A stretch of DNA of 64,000 nt. Origin: a virus. Numbering within the stretch: position 1 is the first letter of the stretch; each line of letters opens with the position of its first letter. Both the position numbers and the translations under genes were made by a program. The notes under the pieces are model-generated. The model did not search any database and was not told where the DNA came from. It saw only the letters and a program-made list of their open reading frames with translations. This document shows positions 7,279 to 15,993 of the stretch, piece after piece. The DNA is taken from the IMG/VR virus record IMGVR_UViG_3300036790_000386, positions 1-64,000 of that record; one strand, given 5' to 3'.

Positions 7279-8775
7279 ATGAAAGTGATTAGTGAAATTT
7301 TTCTATTGGAGCCAACTTTAGTTATAGTTGAAGATCGTCAACGTTCAGTTTTGAATAAAGAGTCTTTGGCTGAATTAAAAGATAGTATTGCACTTTATGG
7401 TGTTTTGTCTCCTATCGTAGTTCGACAATCTGTTAATGGTCCGGTTTTGATTTTTGGTTTGCATAGATTAACAGCTTGTCTTGAGCTTGGTATTTCTGTT
7501 CCTGCTTTTTATTTTGAATCTCTTTCTATTATTGATGCTAAGGTTTTAGAATTAACTGAAAATATTAAGCGCTCTGATTTAAGTTGGATAGATAAAGTTA
7601 AAGCGATTGGCGAAATTCATGCTCTGCATAAAGCTGAAGATAAGAATTGGAACAATACAGCTACTGCAAAAGAGCTAAGCCTGAGTAACACATATATTGG
7701 ACAGGTATTGACTGTATACCCGTTTTTAGGGTCGAAAAAGCTAGAAGCGGCCACTAGCATCACCCATGCATTTAACATCCTTTCTCGTTTAGCTGACAGG
7801 CAGGCTGCGGCAATTGTAGGCGAGATGATAGGGGTATCAAATGATTTCTTTAAAGAAGAGACTGAACGGCCAATATCAATAGAAACTGACAGTGCAGGAA
7901 GTGAGAAATCTACAGAAGTATTATCACTCGCTACTGGAATTTCAAAAAATGATTTTATTGGAGTTCAAGTTTCGAGTAGTAATCGGTCTGTTAAAGTTAA
8001 TGTGTCTAAGGCTGTTTCAACTAAAAATGAAGAACGCAAGTCTGTGCCTGTTCCGCATACTAAGGGTGCTATTTTAAATGAAAGTTTTTTAGAATGGGCG
8101 ACAACATATAGTGGCAGTAAATTTACGCTTGTTCATTGTGACTTTCCTTATGGAGTTTTCCATGGGGCTAATGCTGCTGGCGGGTTTGGTTCTACTTTCG
8201 ATGGTACTGCTAACAGTCAAGAAGCTTTGTATGAGAACACTCAAAAGATTTATTACGATTTACTGGACTCTTTTGTTGTTAATTTTGATAAGTTTGCTTC
8301 TTACAGTTGTCATGTTATCTTTTGGTTTTCGATGAATTTTTATGAAGAAACTAAAGAGAAATTGGAATCAATTGGATTGAGAGTTCAACCTCATCCGTTT
8401 ATTTGGCACAAGAGTGATTCAAAAGGCGTTTCACCTTGGCCTCATGGGCCTAAAAAAATTTATGATACAGCTTTTATTTGCTCGCGCGGTGACAGACAAA
8501 TGATTAAGCAAGGTACTAATGCTTATTCTGGTCCCACGCCTACTAATAAGATTCACCCATCTGAAAAATCAGAAGCTATGTTGAAGTATTTTTTATCAAG
8601 TTACATTGATGAAACAACAACGGTATTTGATCCAACGTGTGGATCAGGAGTTGCACTTCGTGCGGCTGAAGATTTAGGTGCTAAAGAAATGTTAGGGTTA
8701 GAGATTAATTCTGAATATGCTGTTGCTGCAAATCATGCGATGTTGAAAGCAAGGGCATTAAGAAAATTGAAATGA
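7279..8775 (+). CDS. ParB-like domain fused to DNA methyltransferase
   Basis: Residues 1-110 form a ParB/sulfiredoxin-type domain (LIFGLHRLTACLELG, then ELTENIKRSDLSWIDKVKAI), followed by a helical HTH-like segment. A linker leads to an amino-methyltransferase: motif IV is DFPYG (~residue 289, a DPPY variant), motif X IHPSEKSEAMLKYF, and motif I FDPTCGSGVALRAAE near the C-terminus. The order IV-X-I is the beta class, which makes N6-adenine or N4-cytosine. ParB-methyltransferase fusions are known in phages; this one may protect phage DNA from restriction. First gene after the terminator. Confidence 0.85.
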   Translation: MKVISEIFLLEPTLVIVEDRQRSVLNKESLAELKDSIALYGVLSPIVVRQSVNGPVLIFGLHRLTACLELGISVPAFYFESLSIIDAKVLELTENIKRSDLSWIDKVKAIGEIHALHKAEDKNWNNTATAKELSLSNTYIGQVLTVYPFLGSKKLEAATSITHAFNILSRLADRQAAAIVGEMIGVSNDFFKEETERPISIETDSAGSEKSTEVLSLATGISKNDFIGVQVSSSNRSVKVNVSKAVSTKNEERKSVPVPHTKGAILNESFLEWATTYSGSKFTLVHCDFPYGVFHGANAAGGFGSTFDGTANSQEALYENTQKIYYDLLDSFVVNFDKFASYSCHVIFWFSMNFYEETKEKLESIGLRVQPHPFIWHKSDSKGVSPWPHGPKKIYDTAFICSRGDRQMIKQGTNAYSGPTPTNKIHPSEKSEAMLKYFLSSYIDETTTVFDPTCGSGVALRAAEDLGAKEMLGLEINSEYAVAANHAMLKARALRKLK

Positions 8776-9041
8776 AAATTGAAATGAAAATCGAAGATGT
8801 AGTGCCGTTAGGGTATGTTATTGAATTAGAAGGTAAACGACTTGTTTTTGTTGGAAAACTTCCAGGTAATATTCTTAATAGCTATTATGTTGGTTTTAGG
8901 AACTTTGAAGGCAGTGATACTAAACTTAAGCTTTCAAAAGAAGCTATGGAAGCGCTTATTCAACTTTACTCTAAGCTTGAAGCAGCACCTGGTACTGATC
9001 CTTTTCCTGAAAGAGAGAGTTGGGCTGTTGTGGAAGAATGA
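8772..9041 (+). CDS. Hypothetical protein, 89 aa
   Basis: Starts at an ATGA overlap with the methyltransferase stop, so it is probably co-translated. The N-terminal half is beta-rich (GYVIELEGKRLVFVGKLPG) and the C-terminal half helical. Not recognised; no motif. An internal ATG at 8784 is an alternative start. Confidence 0.65.
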   Translation: MKIEMKIEDVVPLGYVIELEGKRLVFVGKLPGNILNSYYVGFRNFEGSDTKLKLSKEAMEALIQLYSKLEAAPGTDPFPERESWAVVEE

Positions 9042-9080
9042 TTTTAAATATAAATTTGTATCAAGAAGGGAATAAAAGCT

Positions 9081-9281
9081 ATGCCAACATTGAAAGATGT
9101 ATTTATAATTGAGATTTTATCTCCGTTTGATCATAAGGTAGATGAAAAATTTCGAGTGATGCCACCTGAAGGTAAAATAAAAACATCTGAGGCTATTGCA
9201 AGATTAATTCATGAAACTTTTTTTACAGATTTAGTTACTGTAAATGTTACGCATGAGAGAAGAGTAGTTGAAGGTGAATAG
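9081..9281 (+). CDS. Hypothetical protein, 66 aa
   Basis: A small acidic alpha/beta protein (DVFIIEILSPF, TSEAIARLIHETFF, VTVNVTHERR). Not recognised. An AAGGGA sequence precedes the ATG. Conserved direction and tight packing support it; no function can be given. Confidence 0.55.
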   Translation: MPTLKDVFIIEILSPFDHKVDEKFRVMPPEGKIKTSEAIARLIHETFFTDLVTVNVTHERRVVEGE

Positions 9282-9350
9282 TGGCTCAGGCTCCAACTAT
9301 CTAGGCAAGTTGTTAATGCAAGTTCGAGCTGAACTTAAAAAGTTAGTTAA

Positions 9351-9470
9351 ATGAAAAGCTTTAGAGAAGAAACGTTAGAACGTCAATTTGCGGCTTCTAT
9401 TTTCTTCTGGTTTAACTTTATTTTTAAGTTGGCAATTTTTATTGCTGTAATAAAGTATATTGTTAAATGA
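9351..9470 (+). CDS. Small membrane protein, 39 aa
   Basis: A 39-codon frame starts at ATG 9351 and its stop overlaps the next ATG (ATGA at 9467). After a charged N-terminus (KSFREETLERQ) there is one long hydrophobic stretch (FAASIFFWFNFIFKLAIFIA) ending in K-Y-I-V-K, so a single membrane span is likely. The start-stop coupling and charge layout support a real gene. Function unknown. Confidence 0.5.
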   Translation: MKSFREETLERQFAASIFFWFNFIFKLAIFIAVIKYIVK

Positions 9471-10639
9471 AAATTCTAATTGTAGGTGAAGCTTACGGCG
9501 ATAAAGAGTCGATGTTTAATCATCCCTTTGTTGGCCCAGCGGGGCGCGAGCTTGCTAATATGCTAGCTGATGCTGGGCTTGCACCTGCTCACAATATGCG
9601 TTGGCCTAATGAATTGGATATGATTGCCCACTGGAAGATGCTTAAGCGAGCTTATAGTATTGAGTTAGCTCTTGTGTTTCCAGTGCAGCCTGAAGATAAT
9701 AATGTAGAATTGTTTTTTGGAGCAAAGAAAGAAGATGTTTGTCTTGATATGGGACCGCTTAAGCCGGGTGCGTATTTAAGGAAAGCTTATAGACCATATT
9801 ATGATGAATTGCACGAGCTAATTAAAACTGAAAAACCGAATCTTGTTATTACAGTTGGAGTTACGCCAACGTGGGCTCTAACAGGACAGCAAAAAATTGC
9901 AGGTATCCGAGGTACTGTAATTTGGAATCCGGTTTTAAAGACAAAGATTTTGCCTACATGGCATCCAGCTGCTGTTTTAAGACAATGGTCATTGCGTGCT
10001 ATTGCTATTGCAGATTTGATGAAGGCCAAGAAAGAATCTGAATATCCTGAAGTTAAACGTACTAAGCGTTATATTTTAGTTGATCCTTCTTTTGCTGAAA
10101 TGAAAGAATGGCTAGACCAACCTGCTAAAATTTTTTCAGTTGATATCGAAACTGGATATGCACTTTTTAGTAAGACTGAAATCGAACGTATGAAAAAGCA
10201 ACAACCTCATCTTGTGAGTTTGTTAGCAGGTCAGATATCGATGATAGGTTTCGCTAGAAGTTCTACAGAAGCAATGGTTATTCCTTTTATGGCTCGTAGA
10301 GAGTTAAAGGAAACTGAAATTGTCGGTGAATTGTTGGTTTCTAAGAGAACACTGAATTATTGGGACAACCCAGATGATGAAATTGAAGCTTGGCGACTTG
10401 CGCTGTATGGCTTAAAGAAACCAGTTCCAAAGCTTTTTCAAAATGGTGTGTTTGATATATCTAGATTGCTTTGTGCTGCGATGAGACTAACTCAGTGTTA
10501 TGAAGATACAATGCTATATCATCATGCACTTTTTCCTGAACTTCAAAAAGGATTAGGTTTCTTAGGCTCTCTTTATACTGATGAACCAGCATGGAAAGGT
10601 ATGTTGCATCACGGTGAATCAATAAAACGCGATGAATAA
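9467..10639 (+). CDS. Uracil-DNA glycosylase fused to polymerase-type 3'-5' exonuclease domain
   Basis: Residues 1-190 resemble family 4/5 uracil-DNA glycosylases: GEAYGDKE at the N-terminus, NHPFVGPAGREL next, and the C-terminal active-site motif PTWHPAAVLR. Residues ~215-390 form a DnaQ-type exonuclease domain: FSVDIETG (Exo I), QNGVFDISRL (Exo II) and YEDTMLYHHAL. The polymerase gene at 10850 lacks this domain, so proofreading is encoded on a separate polypeptide joined to a base-excision domain. The start overlaps the preceding small gene. Confidence 0.8.
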   Translation: MKILIVGEAYGDKESMFNHPFVGPAGRELANMLADAGLAPAHNMRWPNELDMIAHWKMLKRAYSIELALVFPVQPEDNNVELFFGAKKEDVCLDMGPLKPGAYLRKAYRPYYDELHELIKTEKPNLVITVGVTPTWALTGQQKIAGIRGTVIWNPVLKTKILPTWHPAAVLRQWSLRAIAIADLMKAKKESEYPEVKRTKRYILVDPSFAEMKEWLDQPAKIFSVDIETGYALFSKTEIERMKKQQPHLVSLLAGQISMIGFARSSTEAMVIPFMARRELKETEIVGELLVSKRTLNYWDNPDDEIEAWRLALYGLKKPVPKLFQNGVFDISRLLCAAMRLTQCYEDTMLYHHALFPELQKGLGFLGSLYTDEPAWKGMLHHGESIKRDE

Positions 10640-10659
10640 CTTAAATAAGGAATGAACAA

Positions 10660-10842
10660 ATGGATGACTCTGATAGAAAATTATTAGAAGGTAGAATCAG
10701 AACATTAGAAACTTTGGTTTCTGCTTTGCTCCATACTGTTATTGATACTTCTTGTTCAACTGAAGACGAAGTTGAACGATATATGCAAGCATCATATAAA
10801 TTAAGTACTCAAGTAAGAAGCAATAATCAGCATAACGGTTGA
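10660..10842 (+). CDS. Hypothetical helical protein between exonuclease and polymerase
   Basis: A 60-residue helical, charged protein (DRKLLEGRIRTLETLVSALL) that may form a short coiled coil. It sits exactly between the two halves of the split polymerase and might help join them, but that is only suggested by position. An AAGGAATG site precedes the ATG. Confidence 0.55.
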   Translation: MDDSDRKLLEGRIRTLETLVSALLHTVIDTSCSTEDEVERYMQASYKLSTQVRSNNQHNG

Positions 10843-10849
10843 TTATTTT

Positions 10850-12784
10850 GTGTGCATTGAAAGTCTAATTATGCCAATTATTGAAACCAGCGTATTAACA
10901 GGACAAGAAGATACAAGCAATACGCAGGCTTATAATGGCCTTGATTGCATGATGACGCTTGAGATTTTCAATGCACTGTCTCAACTACCTGACCCAAATT
11001 CTGGTGTGATTTATAATTTTTCGCGTGCGCTTCAGGCTCCTGTTATTGAAATGTCTTTGCGTGGTTTTAATGTTAATATGGTAGCCCGTGAAAAGGCTAT
11101 TGCTCAAACTAAAAAGAAAATGGCTGAATTTAATAATATTATTCAGCAATTTTCGCAAGCTATGTGGGACAGGGATATTAACCCTAACTCAAGTATGCAG
11201 CTAAAAGATTTATTTTATAACAATTTCAAAATTAAGCCTGTTATGAAGTATGTCGCCGGCGAAGAGAAAATGCCGATGGACAGAAAAGCAATGGAAAAGC
11301 TAGAGTCTCAATTGTGGGCTCGCCCGATGATCGCAATAGTTTTAGCTTGGCGTGATTTAGCAAGACAACTCCAACTGTTAGAATCAGAGATTGATGATGA
11401 TTGGCGTTTTCGTTCTTCTTTCAATATTGCAGGCACCACTACAGGTCGTTGGTCCAGTTCAAAATCTTCAACTGGCTCTGGGGGAAATGCACAGAATGTT
11501 GCTCCTGGGCTTAGGTTTATATTTACTGCTGATGATGGATTTGATCTTTATGGCTATGACTTAGAACAAGCTGAGTCGCGTGAAGTTGGTTTACTTTGTG
11601 GAATTCTGTTTGGTGATTGGACTTATCTTAATGCTTGTGAACGCGGTGATTTACACACTACTGTCTCTCGCTTAATTTGGCCAAACCTTGGTTGGACAGG
11701 CAATGATAAAGAAGACCGTAAAATTGCGGATCAACCTTATTATCGTGCAATGTCTTATCGAGATTTATCAAAGCGTGGTGGACATGGATGCGTAACAGCA
11801 GACCATGAAGTTTTGACGCCTGATGGTTGGGTTGGTATAGATACCAAACCTGATGTTATCATGCAGTGGAATGGCGCAACAGCTAATTATATTAAAGTAG
11901 ATAAGTGGACTGATAAAACTTATGAAGGTATTTTTCATGAATGGGAAAATGACACTTTATCTATTAACATGACTGACGATCACAGAGTTTATTTTTGGTT
12001 ACCTGGTTCAACGAGAATTGTGGTAGCAACACCAAGCGCGGTGCCGAGTGGTGCTTTAATCCCAACACAGATTATTTCTTATAATTCCACTTTTAGTGAA
12101 ATTAACGATCAAACAACAAAACTTACATATTTTGCAACAAAGCGGGTTTATTGCCCAACAGTTTCAAGTGGCGCTTTTTATATAAGAAGAAACAATAAAG
12201 TTTCAATAACTGGCAATTCTAATTATTTGTTGAAGCCTAAAAATGCTGCCGAACATTTAAAAATTCCTGTTTCTATGGCTGAAGAATTTCAATCAAATTA
12301 TTATAGTGCATTTTCAGCAATCCCTAAATTTCATCAATGGGTTGCAGAACAACTTCAAACAAAAATGTATCTTACAAATGTTTTTGGACGTAGGCGCGAT
12401 TTTTTTGATAGGCCAGATTCAGATGAGACAATTCGCAAAGCTGTAGCATATCTTCCACAATCTGCAACAGGTGACAGACTTAATTTAGGTCTTTATCGTA
12501 TATGGAAACATATGCCTCATGTGCAGTTAGTCGCGCAAGTTCATGATGCTGTCTATTTTCAAGCTCCTAATTCTTATGATAAAAAACTTATTGATACACA
12601 AACTAAAGCATGTCTTGAAGTACCGCTCTATATTGGAGATAGGAAGTATTTAGTCCCATCTGAAGGAAAAGTAGGGTTTAATTGGGGTAACTATTATGAT
12701 GAAAAAGATGCTGAAAGAGATTTAGCTGAAGATCGCCTCCCAAGACCCTTAAATACTAGTGGCCTTAAAAAACTAAAATTTTAG
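10850..12784 (+). CDS. polA: DNA polymerase A (polymerase domain only) with mini-intein
   Basis: A family A polymerase lacking its exonuclease domain, which is encoded at 9467. Motif A is GYDLEQAESREVG (~residue 236), motif B is RDLSKRGGHG joined after splicing to SNYLLKP, and motif C is AQVHDAVYF (~561). The reading frame is interrupted in motif B by a 143-residue intein (residues 314-456); the spliced product would be 501 residues. Start is GTG 10850 or ATG 10871; neither has a strong binding site. It acts in phage DNA replication with the ATPase at 12816. Confidence 0.88.
   Translation: MCIESLIMPIIETSVLTGQEDTSNTQAYNGLDCMMTLEIFNALSQLPDPNSGVIYNFSRALQAPVIEMSLRGFNVNMVAREKAIAQTKKKMAEFNNIIQQFSQAMWDRDINPNSSMQLKDLFYNNFKIKPVMKYVAGEEKMPMDRKAMEKLESQLWARPMIAIVLAWRDLARQLQLLESEIDDDWRFRSSFNIAGTTTGRWSSSKSSTGSGGNAQNVAPGLRFIFTADDGFDLYGYDLEQAESREVGLLCGILFGDWTYLNACERGDLHTTVSRLIWPNLGWTGNDKEDRKIADQPYYRAMSYRDLSKRGGHGCVTADHEVLTPDGWVGIDTKPDVIMQWNGATANYIKVDKWTDKTYEGIFHEWENDTLSINMTDDHRVYFWLPGSTRIVVATPSAVPSGALIPTQIISYNSTFSEINDQTTKLTYFATKRVYCPTVSSGAFYIRRNNKVSITGNSNYLLKPKNAAEHLKIPVSMAEEFQSNYYSAFSAIPKFHQWVAEQLQTKMYLTNVFGRRRDFFDRPDSDETIRKAVAYLPQSATGDRLNLGLYRIWKHMPHVQLVAQVHDAVYFQAPNSYDKKLIDTQTKACLEVPLYIGDRKYLVPSEGKVGFNWGNYYDEKDAERDLAEDRLPRPLNTSGLKKLKF
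11789..12217 (+). mobile_element. Mini-intein in DNA polymerase motif B
   Basis: The intein runs from Cys314 (CVTADHEVLTPDGW, block A) through block B (NMTDDHRVYF, with the T-x2-H) to block F (RVYCPTVSSG and VSITGN). The +1 residue is serine. The C-terminal pair is Gly-Asn rather than His-Asn, a known variant. At 143 residues there is no room for a homing endonuclease. Insertion lies in the finger O-helix between GGHG and SNYL, so the polymerase should be inactive until splicing. Confidence 0.88.
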
Positions 12785-12815
12785 GAGCGGTTTAAATGAA
12801 ACATCAGAGTACAAG

Positions 12816-14006
12816 TTGCGCGATTGGATAGACCAGTATTTAGAAGAAACACAAGGAATGCCTTCGCCAGCTGAGTATCGTTTATGGTCCGCAATAACTA
12901 CTATCAGCGCCGTTATGGAACGAAAGTGTTGGACCTCTGCTTCAGGGGGAGCTTTCTATCCTAATCTTTACACGGTTTTAGTTGGCGGTCCTGGATCTGG
13001 AAAATCTCAAGGTGTTTCTATTGCAAGAAATCTATGGGCTAAAATCAAAGATCTTAATATTGCGCCTGATAGCGTTAGCAGAGCATCTTTGCTTAAAGAC
13101 CTAGCAAAAGCGATCCGCACAGTGACGCTTTCTGACGGCAGACCAAGAATATTTTGTTCGCTTGCGATTGCCTGCCGCGAATTTAATACACTGTTTCCTA
13201 GCTATGACCGAGATTTTGCCGCTGCGATGAATGATTTATTTGACAATCCACCAGAGTATAAATTAACCCGCATTTATTCAGGTGAAACATGTATCAACGC
13301 TCCAACTATGACTATGATTACCGCCGTAACTCCAGACACACTAGGCGACACACTGCCCGAGCCCGCTTGGGGCTCCGGGTTTACCGCGCGTTTGTTGCTG
13401 ATTTATGCGAGCGAAAAACCGGATGTGGATTTTTTTGAAGAACACGATGAAGACAATCAAGATATGTATCGAAGACTTGCTCCACCGTTGAATGACATTT
13501 TTCATTTAAGTGGTAAATTTGAGTGGACTGATGAAGCAAAGAATGAATTAAGAAATTGGAAACAAGGTGGTTTTCAGCCTGTACCTGAACATTCCAGACT
13601 AAGACACTATTTAACTCGTCGCGAAACTCATGTAGCTAAACTTGCAATGATTTCTGCTGTCAGTTCCAAACGAAAGCTTGTTGTTGATGAAAATGACGCT
13701 AAAAGAGCTATTCAATGGCTTATTAAAGCCGAAGCTAGAATGCCCGACATTTTCAGAAGCATGGGACAAAAATCCGATACTCAACTCATTAAAGACCTCC
13801 ACTTCCATATCTACCAACTCTGGGCTTCCGTGGAACGCTCCAAAAGAGTACCAGTCAATGAAAAAGAATTCTACAAATTTTTATCCGAGCGAGTACCGTC
13901 AGAGCGTATTGAAAAAATTCTTGAAATGGCAGTCAGAACTGGAGCTTTCAAAACCGCAGGAAATGGAGATTGCTATGTCCCAAGACCTTTATCTGGACCT
14001 GTATAG
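12816..14006 (+). CDS. P-loop ATPase, DUF3987/primase-helicase-like
   Basis: Walker A is LVGGPGSGKSQG (~residue 60); later motifs RIFCSLAIACREF and MTMITAVTPDTL (sensor-like) and a C-terminal helical region match DUF3987-type phage ATPases, which replace the replicative helicase or load it. Position after the polymerase supports a replication role. The start is problematic: the frame has only TTG 12816, although codons upstream (EYK before LRDW) look like protein, while a strong AGGAG site serves ATG 12796 in another frame that stops after 11 codons. The 3' end overlaps the next gene. Confidence 0.75.
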   Translation: MRDWIDQYLEETQGMPSPAEYRLWSAITTISAVMERKCWTSASGGAFYPNLYTVLVGGPGSGKSQGVSIARNLWAKIKDLNIAPDSVSRASLLKDLAKAIRTVTLSDGRPRIFCSLAIACREFNTLFPSYDRDFAAAMNDLFDNPPEYKLTRIYSGETCINAPTMTMITAVTPDTLGDTLPEPAWGSGFTARLLLIYASEKPDVDFFEEHDEDNQDMYRRLAPPLNDIFHLSGKFEWTDEAKNELRNWKQGGFQPVPEHSRLRHYLTRRETHVAKLAMISAVSSKRKLVVDENDAKRAIQWLIKAEARMPDIFRSMGQKSDTQLIKDLHFHIYQLWASVERSKRVPVNEKEFYKFLSERVPSERIEKILEMAVRTGAFKTAGNGDCYVPRPLSGPV

Positions 14007-14529
14007 TAAACCATACGAATTTGAAAAGAAAACTGAACAACTGTACAGGTTTTCATGGGATGTCGGCATGATAGATATAAATAGTTTTCCACATGGAATA
14101 CACTGCCTTTCACTTGATTATGATAGTTGTTATTATTTGATTAAAATAAGAGTAGCAATACCAGATAATACACCAGAAGGAGATGCTATTATTATGCTTC
14201 GTGAATATTTAAACCAAGAACTTCCTTCTGGGTTTCATGTAGATATTTATATTCAACGTTTCGTTTCTGTGATGGAATATACACCATCTACCTATAACAA
14301 CTTATATCAAGCTCCAACAACTCTTTTTAGTTTTAGTACAGAAAGTAGTAGTAGAGATGAATTTCAAAGGGCAGCAACTTATTTTACAAAAGATATGGGA
14401 TCTTCTTCTCCAAAGCAATTTACCGCACAGCAAGCCATGAATCTTATAGAAAAAATGAAAAAGAATCCTAAGCTTGAAGTTAAACCTAAAGAACCTAAAA
14501 AAGACTTAATTATCGATAGTTTATTTTGA
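13975..14529 (+). CDS. Hypothetical protein, 184 aa, ends in IIDSLF
   Basis: Not recognised. A mixed alpha/beta N-terminal domain is followed by a helix (KQFTAQQAMNLIEKMKK) and a lysine/proline-rich linker ending in KKDLIIDSLF, another version of the recurrent C-terminal peptide. ATG 13975, 6 bases after GGAG, is chosen over the longer upstream frame, which only overlaps the ATPase. Its stop overlaps the next ATG. Confidence 0.65.
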   Translation: MSQDLYLDLYSKPYEFEKKTEQLYRFSWDVGMIDINSFPHGIHCLSLDYDSCYYLIKIRVAIPDNTPEGDAIIMLREYLNQELPSGFHVDIYIQRFVSVMEYTPSTYNNLYQAPTTLFSFSTESSSRDEFQRAATYFTKDMGSSSPKQFTAQQAMNLIEKMKKNPKLEVKPKEPKKDLIIDSLF

Positions 14530-14840
14530 TGCGAACCAAACTTATGCCAGGTCCGGTGCCTTTAAGGCCAATGCATAAAAGTCGTAGAAAATACTTTCCT
14601 TCAAGATCCGCTTCTAATATGGATAGTATTAAAGTAACACCAGAACAACTTGAATGGCTTGATGCTCTTGTGTTAGGTATCTTTACAGATATGTCAAATG
14701 CTGGAGCTACTTTGGCACAAATTCTTGGTTCAATTTATTTATCTGGTTTAAACCATGCTGTAGTGTTAAATCAAGAAAAACATGAATTGTTTAATGAGAA
14801 AGAAAAACCAGATATCATTAAGGAAAGTTGGTGGCTTTAA
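14529..14840 (+). CDS. Hypothetical protein, 103 aa
   Basis: A basic, proline-rich N-terminus (PGPVPLRPMHKSRRKYFPSR) precedes two helices (PEQLEWLDALVLGIFTDM and LAQILGSIYLSGLNHAVVL). Not recognised. The start ATG shares its A with the preceding TGA; a TTG one codon upstream is less likely. Ends directly before the FkbM gene. Confidence 0.6.
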   Translation: MRTKLMPGPVPLRPMHKSRRKYFPSRSASNMDSIKVTPEQLEWLDALVLGIFTDMSNAGATLAQILGSIYLSGLNHAVVLNQEKHELFNEKEKPDIIKESWWL

Positions 14841-15716
14841 ATGAATAGAGTCGAAGATGTTTCAAATATCTATAAACTAGTTAAAGGCAAATATGGTTAC
14901 ATGTTAGCCAATAAATTCGATGTTTTCATTGGTAAATCTATCATTGAATATGGAGAAAACTGCGAAAGTGAGTTGGCAATGTATCGTCAGCTTACAAAAA
15001 ATCTTAATAAAAATATTGTTGAAGTTGGCGCAAATACTGGCACCTTTACAGTACCTCTTGCCAAAATGTTGCAAGACAAAAATTTAGCTGTTATTGCGTT
15101 TGAGCCGCAGCCATTTGTGTTTCAAAATCTTTGTGCAAATTTAGCACTCAATGATATCACTAATGTTGAAGCGTGGCCATTTGCTTGCAGTGATACTATG
15201 GGTCAGCTTTTTTTCAGAATGCCAACGTACGGTAAATCTGGAAACTTCGGTGGTATTCCTTTTACTGAACTTAAAGCTGAACCTAAAATGGCTTCAATAC
15301 CTTGTGTCACATTAGACCATTCTTTAAATGGCACATCTGTTGGACTTTTAAAAGTTGATGCTGAAGGCTTTGAACTTAAGGTTCTTAAAGGTGCAACAGC
15401 TATTATTGATGAAAATCGCCCAATTTTATATGTTGAAAATGATAGACCAGAAAATTCCAAAGAATTGATTGAATTTATTCGAGATTTGAATTATCAATTG
15501 TGGTGGCATCTTCCATTTGTTTTTAATCCAAATAATTTTTTCAAAAATTCAATAAATGTATTTAAAGATAATTTCGCAGCTATTAATATGCTAGCTTTGC
15601 CCTCTGAAATTAAACCTCAAATTTCAAATCTTGATCCTGTTGTAAGTACTGATCTTGAAGATGCAAAACAAATTTTTATAGAAAGATTAAAAAGAGAAAG
15701 TAAAAGCAATGAATGA
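14841..15716 (+). CDS. FkbM-family SAM-dependent methyltransferase
   Basis: The Rossmann-fold SAM site is IVEVGANTGTFTVPLA (~residue 60), followed by VIAFEPQPFVFQNL and the FkbM hallmark LLKVDAEGFELKVLKGA. FkbM enzymes O-methylate sugars or other small acceptors. In phages they often accompany glycosyltransferases; two such genes are at 33497 and 37637, so methylation of a sugar on DNA, virion or host surface is possible (inference). The C-terminal ~80 residues are charged and less typical. Confidence 0.82.
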   Translation: MNRVEDVSNIYKLVKGKYGYMLANKFDVFIGKSIIEYGENCESELAMYRQLTKNLNKNIVEVGANTGTFTVPLAKMLQDKNLAVIAFEPQPFVFQNLCANLALNDITNVEAWPFACSDTMGQLFFRMPTYGKSGNFGGIPFTELKAEPKMASIPCVTLDHSLNGTSVGLLKVDAEGFELKVLKGATAIIDENRPILYVENDRPENSKELIEFIRDLNYQLWWHLPFVFNPNNFFKNSINVFKDNFAAINMLALPSEIKPQISNLDPVVSTDLEDAKQIFIERLKRESKSNE

Positions 15717-15993
15717 AATAAGAGGTTCAGGACGTACTAGACGACAATTAGAAAATGCACCATATAACTCTTATTTTGTTTGGTGCAATGATATCATAGG
15801 TTATCCTCTAGGCATCGCTAAAAGCTTAGGACGTCACGATGTAAACGTAGTTGGAATAGCTTGGTTGACTGAACATCATCTTGAAGGTCTTACTGTTCCA
15901 GTTGTTCTTGATCATTCTGTTATTATAGATTTTATTGGAAATGATATTTTAACTGCTTTGCGAGCCCATTCAGTTTTATTTCCGATAAAATGA
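15709..15993 (+). CDS. Small P-loop-like protein with degenerate Walker A
   Basis: The N-terminus RGSGRTRRQLENAP resembles a Walker A loop in which the lysine is replaced by arginine, followed by a strand (YFVWCN), a helix (YPLGIAKSLGR) and VNVVGIAWL and VPVVLDHSV strands. This looks like a truncated, probably non-hydrolysing P-loop protein of a small phage family. Function unknown. Overlaps the FkbM gene by 8 bases and the next gene by 4. Confidence 0.55.
   Translation: MNEIRGSGRTRRQLENAPYNSYFVWCNDIIGYPLGIAKSLGRHDVNVVGIAWLTEHHLEGLTVPVVLDHSVIIDFIGNDILTALRAHSVLFPIK

Noticed and set aside
7255-7279. TATAAT just before the ParB-methyltransferase gene as a promoter
   Set aside because: No acceptable -35 at 16-18 bases and only 13 bases before the ATG.
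9316-9354. 12-codon frame before the small membrane protein
   Set aside because: Too short, with no binding site; may be chance.
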